Positions 16,715-28,970 of a stretch of 64,000 nucleotides of DNA are shown piece after piece. The first letter of the stretch is position 1. Each line of letters begins with the position of its first letter. The position numbers were made by a program, and so were the translations under genes. This DNA comes from Prostheceraeus crozeri. Its lineage: Eukaryota > Platyhelminthes > Polycladida > Euryleptidae. Location: positions 25,980-89,979 of the forward strand of contig CAJQUW010001106.1 in the NCBI GenBank assembly GCA_907163375.1, written 5' to 3'. Under the pieces are notes generated by a model, which saw only the letters and a list, made by a program, of their open reading frames with translations, was not told the origin of the DNA and did no database searches.

Positions 16715-17810
16715 AGGGGTTTCAAGAATGATAAATTTTCTTCACAGCGCGTCTAATGTTAACGCGTTGTTTTGATTAGTTGAATGGCGCAGTATTTTAG
16801 CTGAATGGCGCACCATTATTCAAGAGAATATAATGAAATGGCATAGGTCTAATATTGAAAATAAAGTGTCTTGCGGCCGTATCGCAATAACAATAGCGGA
16901 GTTTAACATCCAAATTCCATTGAATATGTCAGCGCGGTATTATCGCTAAATGACGCACCATTGTTTGGGAGAAGAATGGAATCATTTGGAATGACACATA
17001 ATTGCTTTACACAATGAAGTCAATCTTTCGATAACGTTAGGTCGTGACTTTTAAAGTACAAGAGAAACAGACACCCAACAAAGCGTAGGAAATTTGTCTG
17101 CTAATTCACCTAATTTCATAACAAATGAAACTTCGGTAATTGATCACTATAAAAATAAGACTTGTCATTATCACAAACAGAGAGCAGATAGTGCTTACCG
17201 ATAAAAATTTTACACATAACACTGAGTGAATTGTTTCTTTTTTCATGCAACAAGAATTTGTGTAAGTTTACAATTGTATTATTCTCTCCACCATTTGGCT
17301 CTATGAAATCACTCAAAGTATCTGTAAATTCATGCCTCTCAAAATATATTCCTCTTGAATTCCTCCCGTAATTTTTTCATCCTCCCTGGCAACGATTGTT
17401 TTCTTCTATCTTCAAATTGATCTTGTCTCATTTTGAGAAATATATGACGAGAGCGTTTTGACACAACCTTCACTGACAAGAAACACTGTTAAATTAAATA
17501 AGTCTTCAGCACAATTGTTTGAAATAGCCATATCGATTATTGTTGTTGTGTATTGTTACACGGCATTGCAGCCGGAGTAGGATTTGCTGGTTATATATTC
17601 CACGTCTTACAAATGTCTCAGTGGGTGTAGCAGCTGTTTGTTCTTTCATACATTGTTTCCTTTCAAATGTTTGAGTTGGAGGACACAGCTCCTTACACTG
17701 AAATGCATTTTATTCATAAATGCGAGAAGCAGATGTTCTCTACAATTGAATGGCAATTGTAAAAGTACCTAAACTATTGTTAAGAATATGTCAATTACTT
17801 CAAATATTTT
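16715..17810. other. Right inner region of Polinton 1 without a recognised gene
   Basis: About 1.1 kb lies between the tandem array and the right inverted repeat. Short direct repeats of TGAATGGCGCA or GACGCACCATT type occur at about 16780-16970. A 66-codon reverse frame (17116-17316) has no recognisable motif. Base composition is closer to that of the host than to the coding part of the element. Confidence 0.5.
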
Positions 17811-18375
17811 TAGTCACATGATATATTTTAAAAACCTGAAAAATGGATTTAAAAGACGTTTTTAAAAATACTAATTTTCGGTGTCCTAGAACGGTCATGA
17901 TTTTGGTGGGGGTGAAAATTGTAATTCTCAAATTTTGAGATTCTTAACTTTTATGATTTTTTCAGTGTCCTGCAACGGTCATGATTTTAAGGGTGAAAAT
18001 TGTAATTCTCAAATTTTGAGATTCTTAACTTTTCTGATTTTTTCGGTGTCCTGGAACGGTCATGATTTAAGCAATGAAAAATGTCATAATCACAAATTTG
18101 AGATTTTGAAAAATTTGAAAATTGGGTATTTTTAAAAACGCCCAAATTTGTGAATTTAGGTCTTCATAACCTGAAAAAGGGTTCAAATTCATGAATTTAT
18201 GTCGTTTTTAAAAAGTACCATTTTTGAAAAAATGGTACTTTTTGAATGGACTAAATTCATGTATTTAGGTCTTAAAAACCTGAAAAAGGGTTCAAATTCA
18301 TGAATTTATGTCGTTTTTAAAGATACTATTTTTTTGAATTTTATGGTGTCCTGGAACGGTCTTTTGCCCATTACT
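17811..18375 (-). repeat. Right terminal inverted repeat of Polinton 1
   Basis: This is the reverse complement of the left repeat. It is about 73 bp longer because it holds one more copy of the inner subrepeat; the GACCGTTCCAGGACAC motif occurs four times here and three times at the left. The outer roughly 440 bp match the left arm by eye without difference. It ends CCCATTACT at 18375, directly before the duplicated GGCTTG. Confidence 0.95.
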
Positions 18376-19580
18376 GGCTTGTGACTTTATAGAAATGATA
18401 ATTAAAGTTATACAGTGTTTACTTGCTTTGTAATTACGAGTTTATTACTCGTATTATTCGTGTTACAATCCCCAAAAGAATCTCAAGTAATTTATCTCTC
18501 AAGATTAATTATTAAATTAGTTATCAAATTAATTATCTCTAATCAACAATGTCAAGATTGATAAAACGATCATTTGTTTTACATTGTCGCTCTTAAATGT
18601 AAAATATAATGTTGAGCAAAATAATATCTATTTTTATATTACACATACCTATAAAGCTATAGCATAAAATCGAGTAAATTCAATATTTCAGTTGACTTTG
18701 CTCCGACGTATTGTTCTCCCTCATCTTCAACCAACCTGTAATTGTCTGCCTGCATACATTGTTTGCAATTTCTAATCTGTAAATCTTAGAATCTTGTAAT
18801 TGCAGTTTTATTCGTCGTGTTATGACCACAAAAAGTAAAGTAAAACTTCGCTATCCAAATGATCATCGAAAATTCATGAATAAATGCAATACATCACAGC
18901 TGACATACTGTATTGCACTAACAACTATGAATAGCGCTGTAGTTGTGTCTCTCCCAAACCAGGAGATCAATAACTCTGGAAGATTGATAATCTCGCTAAT
19001 TTTATAGCTTACCTACTCAACGATATTGGTATTATTGATATGATATTGGATTATCGCGCATAAAGACAATATATTAAATTCGATAATTCGACATCATCAC
19101 TTGTTGGTGCGGGTGAAAGTTATTGAATTGCAGGTGTGCGTGAGAAACCCCTGCTTGCGGCCGCCGGGTGTCACCCGCAAAATTAAGTTCACTTGACATG
19201 CATGACCGGCATGGCATTAGTCATCCACTGAGGCTTATCCTGATGGAAGCTGTTGCAAAAAAAACCGATATTTTTTAAAAAAATTTCATTTATAAGACTG
19301 GTCCCCGTAGATGCAAGACGCATGACCAACAAAATATTATGCTCTATGTTGTCAACAAATGTATAATTCAAGAAGACGCAAACTGAAGCAGCGGACAAAA
19401 TCCCAAAATTTTCTTTTGCAGTGACTGGCTGGAAAAAAGTGATGAAAAACTACCTAACAATTCAAGAGACTGAGAGATCACAAATAATTCAGACAAAGAC
19501 AGAAGAAATAAGCGATATTGCATGCATATGTTCTTGAAACCCATAAAAATCGCAAAAGACACAATCCAATTCTTAAAGTC
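18376..19580. other. Host DNA right of Polinton 1, no gene seen
   Basis: After the target duplication (18376-18381) the sequence is ordinary host DNA of mixed composition. No exon, RNA gene or repeat was recognised. Confidence 0.6.
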
Positions 19581-19956
19581 ATTTCTCCGTCCAGAGTTGC
19601 CCGTTGGCTGTTGTGTTTTGAAGCGCTCTTGGTAATGATCCTGAGAAGGTGTAGGCCAAGTTTGGTTGAGATTGAGTCAATATTGACAATGTTTTGGCCC
19701 TCGGTGTAAAGTGATGTTGCGGAAAAAATGTCATGGAAAAATGGTGAAAACATGTGATAATTGCTTGAGGTGTATCTCCGTCCCGAGTTGCCCTCTGGCT
19801 GTTGTGTTCTGAAGCGCTCTTGATAATGATCCTGAGAAGGTGTGGGCCAAGTTTGGTTGAGATTGATGCAGTATTGACAAAGTTTTGGCCCTCGGTGTAA
19901 CTGTCATTTTCATATGTACGAGTAGATCCGCAGGTGGAACGACCTCGAGTGGTGAA
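19581..19956. repeat. Tandem repeat, two units of about 190 bp (first block)
   Basis: Two related units beginning TCTCCGTCC(A/C)GAGTTGCCC follow each other (about 19582 and 19773); each contains GATAATGATCCTGAGAAGGT and ends near TTTTGGCCCTCGGTGTAA. The block is cut at its right end by the insertion of the hAT element at 19957. Overlapping ORFs on both strands here are produced by the repeats. Confidence 0.85.
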
Positions 19957-20542
19957 CATTGGCGACGCATCAAGGGGGGCAGGGGGGACATTGTCCCCTC
20001 CACTTTCTGGAGAGGTGGTGTTTGTCCCCCTCACTTTTGAACGTGTCATCTCAACACAGGTTTTTGATTCTTCATTTTCTGGCTCCTACATCGCCATCGG
20101 GTGGAGGGATCAGACACAGCATCTGCTTCTTGCATTATGTAGCCTACAGTACATCGTGTTGGAAGCTTTTCGCAGCAGCACTCGAATCGCTGCTAAATTA
20201 GCCTAACTTCTTGATTGAAAATGGCAGCGTGAAGCTCGTATCTGAAAGCCGATGAGTTAATCCTTCCAACAAAATGCAGGCCTGACTGTTGACTGGATTT
20301 CGAAGACGCCATCGCCAGATATGAAGAATTTGATTTACGAAAGCTGAAGCTGCAACTGCAAATGTTGGGAAATATTGAGAAGATCAATCACTGCAAGACA
20401 TTATCTGAGGTAATAAGAACCTAGGTGTATTTACGATATACACGTACATGTATAGCAGATGATACTGTGGTGTAGAACATTCTCGCCTGCTTGCATCTGT
20501 TCATAATAGACGTGTGTTCATGATGATGTTTTATTTTTTCAG

Positions 20543-21014
20543 ATATCGCAAACCTTCTCCGGCTTCGCGACAGAAACCAAGTCATTGTTGAGGGAAGTCG
20601 AAAGGATGTTGCACATTCTGCTCGTTGTTCCGGCATCAAACGCAACGGCGGAACGCAGTTTTTCCACCTTACGGAGGTTGAAGGACTGGCTGAGATCATC
20701 AATGCTTCAGAAAAGGTCAGTCATAGGCCTCCGTGCTTATCGTCATCATACGAAATATCAGAAATACTTTAAAAAAGTATTTAAAATAATTGGAAAATAT
20801 CGTCATCATAACAAATATACATGTACATGTATCATAAAGTACTGCAAAAAGTATCTTAGATATTTGAAAAAGAGTATGTGTCTTTTGTAGATTAAACAAT
20901 TGTGCTGTTCTTCACACATATCTGGAAGAGACGGAATCAATTGACCTGGAATCTGTTGGTAAAGAGTTCATCGCGAAATCTGACTACCGACGATCAGTAT
21001 TTGGAGAAGTATAG
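20543..21014 (+). pseudogene. hAT transposase, C-terminal (dimerisation) exons
   Basis: The exon 20543-20715 is bounded by TTTTTTCAG and GGTCAG and encodes a segment with LLVVPASNATAERSFSTL, followed by a KDWLRSSMLQKR motif: the hAT C-terminal dimerisation domain. A further exon (20891-21014, after TTTTGTAG) continues in phase with NNCAVLHTYLEETESIDLES and ends in SDYRRSVFGEV and a stop, the usual end of this protein family. An upstream exon ending at about 20409 (YEEFDLRKLKLQLQMLG, followed by GTAATAAG) also reads in phase. The N-terminal zinc finger and most of the catalytic domain are not found inside the element, so it is probably an internally deleted, non-autonomous copy. Confidence 0.8.
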
Positions 21015-21330
21015 TCAATACACTGGCAGCGTATCGGTCTCGGTAGGTTAAATTGTCCTAAACATTATGACATACTGCATTATTGAATATCCGCAGCGGT
21101 TTTCTGACAATTTCTCCGAAAACAGCATGCTTAGTACGGATTTTTCTGTATATACCCTGGTTATATGCAGAACATCAAATACACACAATTTTTTCCGCGT
21201 GTGTTGTTTTCACAAATACTGTAATTCTACTGTGGGTTTACTTTGTGATGCATACGTACTTTGTGACTCGTATTTGCAAGTACATGTACATGTAGGCCTA
21301 CATTTAAATGTATACTACATATCTTTTAGC

Positions 21331-22874
21331 CAGGGGTACGCTCGGGGGGCCGAGCCTACCCACTTTCTTCATGGCCCAGTTCCGGGGGGGGGTCGGGTAG
21401 GCTCTGCAATTTTGAATGATTTATTGATAAAGATGGTGAAATCTGTAGTGAATATTTCACTAAAATATGAAGGTGCTACACGGATTTCAGCATTTCTGGA
21501 ATGCATCCGCTTCGCAGTTTGTGCAGTGATCAATAATATTCATAGACGCTGAAGCAGTACAAAGTATGTTCCGATAAAGTCAATAGCAACAGTGATACAT
21601 TTTTGGTTGGATCTCTGCTCATCTAGGAAGGAAGTGATATGATAAATTTTCAATTATCAGTTCTATATTTTGCCAGATCAGTGTAAAGTATGAAGGTAGA
21701 AATTATTATTAATTTAGCAAGTTGAGTAGAGGTACTGCTGATCAAACAAATCCAACCAAAAATTAATCACAATCTGAATTTTGTCGCAAGTTCAATATAT
21801 CTAAAACAACCAGGTAATCCACATGCTATGTTCTCGCCTCATAGAGTGGCCGCCCAGATTTCCGAGGTTGGTGGTTCGAGTCTCTTCACCGACATCAATT
21901 TTTCGGCCGTTTTGTTGTTTCATGCATGAACTGTCCAAATGTTATTGCTCTCAATAATTACTTGTTGCGTGTAGAAGCAATCCATAGAAATGGATATCGC
22001 TCGCGTTTTGCTGAGCACTTATCATTGAATATTTTTGCTTCAGAGTTTATGAGTATAGTACTTTAATATTTTGCCACTGAAGATTTCATTATCAGAATCT
22101 GCTCCTAAGAAATCCCATAATTCAGAGATGTTTTATCGTTCACATGTGCAAAACTTGTAAGTCTTGTTGTTAGTTATTGTTTAAATCTTGTTTTCTGACA
22201 TTGACTATGTATATCTCGTCCTCTGAGTCTGATTACGACAGCCTATATACTGTACATACGAGCAGGTGCAGTCACGTTTTCAACTTTGAATTGTTTTTGT
22301 TTTGTTTGCTGTTGAGAAAGTTAAAGTTAATTTGTTATCAAAGGATTGTCTGCTGCTCAGGAGAGTTTTAGAATTAATTTGAAAAGGTTTGTTATGTAGA
22401 TTTTGTTTCAATCTACTACTGCGCTCTCGGAAAAGATTTTGCAGAATTTGATTGCTAAAGTTGCACTGATATTATTACACAGATTTGATGAAAACGATTT
22501 TTTATTTGCTGCATATTTCTGGAGATACATACCATACCAATAATTCTTAAGTTAAAGTAAAGGCTCCTAATCCCATAAACCTTTATTTGAGGGACAATGA
22601 AATTTCACCTAACTTAGGTTTTCATATTAAGTAGGCCCTGTCTTTCAATTGAATCGTTTGTGAGCTGTGCTTAAGAATGGCTGAGTCTGAGTTTCACTTC
22701 TATTCTAGACATATCAACGTCAAAGATTCAAGAATTTGAAGCTCTTCTGATATTTTCAGAAAGTCGAAATTTTGAAAATTCCAAAAATGACTTTATTTTC
22801 ATAACCTAAAGGGGGTAGGGGTCAAAGTTGCAAAATAGGGCCTACCCACCTTTTTTCAGTCGAGCGTACCCCTG
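21331..22874. mobile_element. Non-autonomous hAT, 1544 bp, inserted inside the larger hAT
   Basis: Terminal inverted repeats CAGGGGTACGCTCG are perfect, and the inner TACCCAC motif is also shared. The 8-bp duplication CTTTTAGC lies at 21323-21330 and 22875-22882. No transposase is seen. At about 21860-21890 a tRNA B-box-like sequence (GGTTCGAGTCTC) occurs without a foldable tRNA around it. Confidence 0.92.
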
Positions 22875-23030
22875 CTTTTAGCCTACACGTACATGTTCCT
22901 TCATAAAACGAAATTTGCGCTAGTCCGTAATACGTACAATGCACATGCCGCTTCGAAACAATTTCTGGCAATGAGCTTACACTGTTGTCCCCCCCACTTT
23001 TGAAAGTGATGCGTCGCCCTTGGTGGTGAA

Positions 23031-23438
23031 TCCAGCCGACCAAGTACTTTTACTCGTAGGCTTGGTTCTCCGTCCAGAGTTGCCCGCTGAATGTTGTGTT
23101 CTGAAGCGCTCTTGATAATGATCCTGAGAAGGTTTAGGCCAAGTTTGGTTGAGATTGAGTCAATATTGACAATGTTTTGGCCCTCGGTGTAAAGTGATGT
23201 TGCGGAAAAATTGTCATGGAAAAATGGTGAAAACATGTGATAATTGCTTGACGTGTATCTCCGTCCCGAGTTGCCCTCTGGCTGTTGTGTTCTGAAGCGC
23301 TCTTCATAATGATCCTGAGAAGGTGTAGGCCAAGTTTGGTTGAGATTGATGCAGTATTGACAAAGTTTTGGCCCTCGGTGTTTTCATATCTACGAGTAGA
23401 TCCGCAGGTGGAACGACCTCGAGTGATGAATCCAGCCT
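23031..23438. repeat. Tandem repeat, second block of about 190-bp units
   Basis: It holds two units equivalent to those at 19581-19956 (starts about 23067 and 23259), including the intact version of the site where the hAT inserted. The block ends where the 747-bp palindrome begins. Confidence 0.85.
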
Positions 23439-24185
23439 TAGTCCGGGAGCTAGCGTGAAGTTGTGCAGGGAACGAGGTTGTACATAAAACTTTCACATAG
23501 CATAGTACACCTCTAACCTACTGCAAAACTTCGCGTCTGCCGGATCAGATCATTTGCTTTTCAGAAATAGAGAGGATAACACAATCCTATGTATTTCCAG
23601 TGGTAAAATTGTGACATTTAAGGTGTTGACTCCATTTTTTCAAGTTTTGATCATAGAAATGATACAAATTGGCATTTTGTTGAAATGGTTATAATGTAAA
23701 TCATCTACAGATCATGATCTTTCAAATGAGCTGTCATTCAGTGACAGAGGATGAAGTAAAGTGTACAAACCGACACTTTTCGTTGGTGTAACTGCAAATT
23801 TTAACATAGAAATTTCAGGAAAATTGTTGATATACTTGAACGAAAAGTGTCTGTTTGTACACTTTACTTCATCCTCTGTCACTGAATGATAACTCATTTG
23901 AAAGATCATGATCTGTAGATGATTTCTATAGTAACCAGTTCAACAAAATATCAATTTGTGTAACTTTTATGAGCAAAAATTCGAAAAAATGGAGTCAACA
24001 CCTTAAATGTCACAATTTTACCACTGGAAATACATAGGATTTTGTTATCCTCTCTATTTCTGAAAAGCAAATGATCTGATCCGGCAGACGCGAAGTTTTG
24101 CAGTAGGTTAGAGGTGTACTATGCCATGTGAAAGTTTTATGTAGTACCTCGTTCCCTGCACAACTTCACGCTAGCTCCCGGACTA
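23439..24185. mobile_element. Long palindrome (fold-back or MITE-like element), 747 bp
   Basis: The two arms of about 345 bp are nearly perfect reverse complements; the ends read TAGTCCGGGAGCTAGCGTGA and its complement. A central spacer of about 55 bp (about 23785-23840) separates them. It is inserted in the 190-bp tandem repeat and flanked by a possible 3-bp duplication CCT (23436-23438, 24186-24188). It encodes nothing recognisable. Confidence 0.88.
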
Positions 24186-24270
24186 CCTGGTTCTCCGTCC
24201 AGAGTTGCCCGCTGGATGTTGTGTTCTGAAGCTCTCTTGATAATGATCCTGAGAAGGTGTAGGCCGACTT
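24186..24270. repeat. Partial fifth copy of the 190-bp repeat
   Basis: It begins TGGTTCTCCGTCCAGAGTTG and matches the other units up to GAAGGTGTAGGCC, then diverges into unique sequence. Confidence 0.8.
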
Positions 24271-27200
24271 TTGTGGCGAGATACTCTGTGATCTGAAAGT
24301 TATGGCTATCGGTGGATATATTTAATCAACTTTTTTTCATTATTCAACTCCAAATTTTTTTATTCAACTCCACATTCCAGTCACGCTCGTCCAAGATATT
24401 TCCCACTTACTAACTGAAAAATGACGATATTAACACAAGGAATTCCAGTTAAGGGCACGTTGATCCCTCATAGTTAGAGACATCCGAAACCTTGCTTACC
24501 TGATAAAACTTCTTTAATTAAAAATTTCCGAAATAACAAATTTGGCGCTGAAGAGTTGGTGGCAGCTAAACTGAGGCGACAAGACACGATAGAACCTGGG
24601 TGACTTACACATTGAAGCAAATGACGAAATTTTTGAGAATTTTGTTCCGTTGCACAAACTTTGAAGTTCACCGTTTCAGGCATATTCCCGTCTTTTCATG
24701 TCGTTCTACATGTCTGAATTTTTGCATTTAGTGAAGAAAACATTCAATTATTGTATTGAGACAGTGACAAATCATGGAACACCATATACAGAGAATTCTT
24801 TCAAAAAATAGTAAGCAGAATCGGCGACGAATGTGTGCCGTTATTTTGTGAAAAACAATACAGGAGGAACGTTGTTTTTTTGACTGCTTCATCCATAGAC
24901 GCATGGCCATGGGATATTAAAATAATTGTAAATCAGTAATTACAATGCATTGTTGCAAATCAATGTTGATCATGACCACTGTTGACTACCATCAATTTCG
25001 TCTACTGTCTTCGGTTAAAGCAAGATGTGCATTCAACGAAATTCGGCTGTCATGGAAAATGGTTGTTTAAATAGGTATATGCTTAAAGAGTTTGTATAAT
25101 TTTCGTTGGAAACCCGTTTGTTAGAAAATAATGCATAATGAAAAAGTAATGCTGATACGAATATAGATATAGTCCACATCCCCGAAAATTCCGTAAGTAT
25201 GGGAAGTTATTGGCAGGCCATACTGCAGAAATTTCTGCATTCTGAATTCAATCAATGTGATGAAAGTATCAACTGATTACTTGTTCATAAATAAAATGAG
25301 TATTCTACTTGTTGATTGATCTTGCATTAACGATGCATTTATTAACTCAAATATGTCCGTCTTTCTATATCTCAAAATTTCAGACGCATAGTGACCTCAC
25401 ATCAATGGTGAGGCAGCTTGATAACAGACATATTGGCCGTGGTGCAACTAAACGACTACCGATGACATTTCAGCCTTTAGACAGAGATTGATGATCGGAT
25501 CAATACAGGTGTCATAAAGAGATGTTGTTAATCATTAAAACATGAATTAATTACTGCGAGTCGATTTCAAAACGTATCGAAATGTACCTCAGGTATGGTG
25601 TCACCTGTTGAATGCAGAAATGCCTGCCTGTGTAGGCCTTTAATCGATTGACCAGGAAACAAAATTATTTTGCGCCCTTTGTATCGGTCATTTAGGAAAA
25701 TGCTCCAATATCAAAACGTATGTACACAATGTTCAAGAGTTGGGAAATTCGAACGAAGAATTACAGCGCTACGTAATGTGATACGAAAAATAATTGACCT
25801 GATGTGACTGTGATGTTTTGCAAGTTCTCGAGAAGGAAGTTACGCTCGCCGCAAAACTCAATGAAATCATTTAAACTAATTGATGGATACCACCTCAACG
25901 ATGGCAATGGTGACATCATGTATGAGTGATATTAATAGTTTGATAGCTAGAGAATAGATTTTTGCAAATTTCAGACAATATTCATTAACAGAAAATCTGT
26001 CGACAGAAAATGAATGTGTTTTAATATTGCCGAAAGAATTTGAGCTAATGAGAAGTTCCATAATTAAACAAAATTGGATAATTCACGAAATTACTCAGTC
26101 AATATCGATACACCTTTTCAGTTTAAAAGGAAAATGTAGGGTCTAAAATTGCACCACTGCGAGATTTAGGTCCATGTATAATGCTTCAGATTATTGATGT
26201 TATCATCTTCAAAGCTGTCATTTTTGCACTTAGATATTTCAGTTCATAGTGAGTACCTGGTCCAAGTAGAATATCTACGTACAGCACGCCGGATGGTGCA
26301 CCAGCAGATTCCATCGACTCGCTTTTCTATTTTTAGATTCTTCCCAAACTCGTCTATGCCAGACGTATGAAGTACTTTCGGAATTTCGAAAAAAGGAAAC
26401 GAGCGCGCTGAAGCCAAGGCCTGGCGCGCCTGTTTCGAGGTCGACGCGCCAGCGTGTCAGACAGATGATCTATTTTTGGAAATTCAGAAATTATGCGCGC
26501 GAACTCGTCAAGATCGACGCGCTGGCGCGCCGACCTCAGTAGTACGCCCCGTGTATAGAATCCAATTCGGGTACCGATTTGCCTAAAGCACCCGCAAGCC
26601 CAACATGCAGTCTGATAGTGCATTCCTAGCTTATGCATGAAATATTGTCTGCCTGTTGTATTTTATGCTAATATGAATTATGTACAGCTGTATTGATTGC
26701 ACATGATGACCAAGAGCGATGCGAATTTCAGACAAGAAAGTGCGCGAAATGTAGAACTGTCTTGGCTTTGACTTCGGCCTGCTCGTAATTATTAAAATAT
26801 AACTCGTAACTTGCTTGATATGCTTGTGATTGCAAATGCTTATCACATAATACCGTGTATCCGTTGTAACAAGATAGATGATATCCAAAAAATGAAGCAC
26901 GGAATCGGATCAGTGGATCCGATTTCTTTTTGATTATTTATCGGATTCCAAGTGTAAATAGATTAAAAAAACATCTTGTTCTCAGGAATTTTCGGAAGTG
27001 AGCGGTCGTCAGCGCAAGTTGCATTGAGTATTCATAGGCATTATACCGTAAATTGGGACGTTCAGACGGATAGATTTAATCAGAGATACAAGATTTAGAA
27101 GGTTCCCCATCGAAGAGTTTGAATTAGAACATAATCACATCACACAAAAAATGCAGTGTGAGATATGTCCTTACTATCGATCTTGGTTAAGTTGGAATCG

Positions 27201-28930
27201 AATCGTTATACTTTACTGGCAGGGTTCAAAGTTGTGATTTTTTTGGTAAGATTGCATGAATGTTTGGTAAAATAGGTAGTCATATGTTAGATAACATCGA
27301 TTGCTTATCTTGATAGGGTTTGTGCTAAGCCTTGATTTGTTATCTGTTCGCGATCTGTTATTCGCGAATATAAATCTCATATTCTAAGCCTTCGACTAAT
27401 TTTAATGAAGAGATAGCTAACGGGCAAGATATTGTCCACGGCTCGTTATCACCACTTCTAACTAAATGTTGGTGGAAATTTGGGAAGAGGGTTCAGTGCA
27501 TTTCGCCCTCCGTCAATATCGAAGGAAGGCAATTCGTTCGTCCAACAACAGCTAGTTGGTCGAACATAGTTATGCTGAGAGATGGAATAAGATGTTAATA
27601 CATGTGATAGCGTCAAACCATTGATTTTTATACAAGAGATAGACTATAATGCGTGGCAAATAGATTTTAATAGATATTACCCGATAGATAAATAGATATT
27701 TCCCGGAACAAGTATTTTCATTGAACAAGAAGCATCAAGACTATCACTTTAAATGAATAAAGTTTATTTCATGCATACAGGATTGTTCACCGGGTTTAAC
27801 CACAGAACAAGGAGAAGTAGAATGCGTGTTATCGGCTGCCGGCATGGTGAATTATGAGGCTGACTCCCAATGGGAAAAGTGTCACACTCCTCTCGCCCGC
27901 GAGCGATCAATAGAATACTAAGCGTTTCCGTCTGTCCATGTTGATAAACGTTTCACGTGGCTTACACCTATTCACACAGTCTCTAAATGCTGGCTTTGAT
28001 CTATAATTTGGTAACCTTTCTAAATCTCCTTTATTAGCTGGCGAATAAAATGTATCTTCTGACGGTAGACAGAAGATGAAGACAATTCATTGCGTTTAAA
28101 AGAAACAAACGCGCGGTAATTAGTAACCCGACAAAATGAATGTAAATATAAAGCGCAAATCAATCACGTCTGTTATGCAATTAGCTCTAGGCAATAAATG
28201 GATAAAAGATGTTTTGAATATTTTTGAGCCTTGTCGCCTGTCGTAAATGCTTTTTAGGACGGAATGATTTTCTGATTTAAAAGTAATTGAGATCCCCATA
28301 TTTTCAAGGGGAAAATTAAGTTCATGTTGATAATTTAGCGACAGGAATCTGATTTCATACAATAGAAATGATTTATGAATAAATGCAAACAATGTTTCAA
28401 TGTAATGTTCCAAATATCTCGGTGTTAAATTTTAAAGTCAACGCACATTTTCATAACATGTATTGTACTAAGCAACAGCAGTGGAATGATTCATTTTTTC
28501 ACTTGTAATATGAAATTAAGTTAACTTACCAAAAGCACTACAAGTTCTCGAATATCACCGTGCGATGGAGGCGCTGCCGTCGACCAATTTTCTGCTGTGA
28601 TATATCTTTCGCCAGTTTCTTATACCGTATGTAGATGTAGCTTGAAGTGATAAGTCGAATCAAATGAAGTTGGTGATGTTCAATTCTAACAAAGTCACAC
28701 TCATGAGTAAATGTATGTGATTTCATTTTGACAACTTTGGTTATAATTCGCGGTGCGTTAGGCTGCTTAATTCCTTTTTTCAATAATGTTCTTATCAGTT
28801 TTTCAGTGCAGAGGAGTATTTCAAAGACAACCTTACTTGGCCTCACTAAACCACCTCTCACTAAACCGCATATCATCAAAAAGTCTGAAATGTCAGCTTT
28901 GCGTGATCAGTGAAAGCTTCATCAATCATA
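24271..28930. other. Host intergenic DNA, no gene seen
   Basis: Only short frames without motifs occur. Sequence between about 26390 and 26560 is locally rich in GCGCGC. No RNA gene or complete transposon was recognised. Confidence 0.55.
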
Positions 28931-28970
28931 AAGTTTTCCTGATAAACTTTTCCGAGATAGAACAGGGAAA

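Larger units (their letters stand above)
109..18375. mobile_element. Polinton/Maverick element 1, nearly whole (young fossil)
   Basis: The element is 18,267 bp long. It is bounded by long terminal inverted repeats starting AGTAATGGG and ending CCCATTACT, and by a 6-bp duplication GGCTTG on both sides, which are Polinton hallmarks. It carries the family's core set: protein-primed DNA polymerase B, integrase, packaging ATPase, adenovirus-type protease, major and minor capsid proteins, plus pVI-like and pX-like proteins. Gene blocks run rightward (0.6-4.1 kb), leftward (4.2-10.2 kb), rightward (10.3-15.3 kb) and leftward (15.3-15.9 kb). The outer roughly 440 bp of the two inverted repeats read the same by eye, which suggests a recent insertion. 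About three core genes are broken and the rest are open, so it is a fossil in this copy. It is much richer in AT than the surrounding host DNA apart from the GC hairpin modules described separately. Confidence 0.96.
19957..23022 (+). mobile_element. hAT DNA transposon, 3066 bp, with a nested second hAT
   Basis: The terminal inverted repeats share GGCGACGCATCA (CATTGGCGACGCATCA at the left; the complement of the right end reads CAAGGGCGACGCATCA). The 8-bp target duplication GTGGTGAA lies at 19949-19956 and 23023-23030. A copy of the uninterrupted target is present nearby at 23423-23430 (GTGATGAA in the same repeat context). The element carries the 3' exons of a hAT transposase and is itself interrupted by another hAT at 21331-22874. 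Confidence 0.9.

Noticed and set aside
16436-16731. ORFs on both strands (repeated LYAMLFPV or HIKQEITL peptides)
   Set aside because: They are translations of the 24-bp tandem repeat (24 is a multiple of three), open on both strands.
19478-20049. Overlapping reverse-strand ORFs, recurring at 22901-23496
   Set aside because: They are produced by the roughly 190-bp tandem repeats and cross the hAT boundary; no known domain.
21822-21893. Possible tRNA gene (B-box GGTTCGAGTCTC)
   Set aside because: No matching acceptor or anticodon stems could be formed; at most a tRNA-derived remnant inside the nested hAT.
26390-26560. GC-rich GCGCGC stretch as a possible CpG island or exon
   Set aside because: It is too short, with no open frame showing motifs and no adjacent splice pattern that fits.
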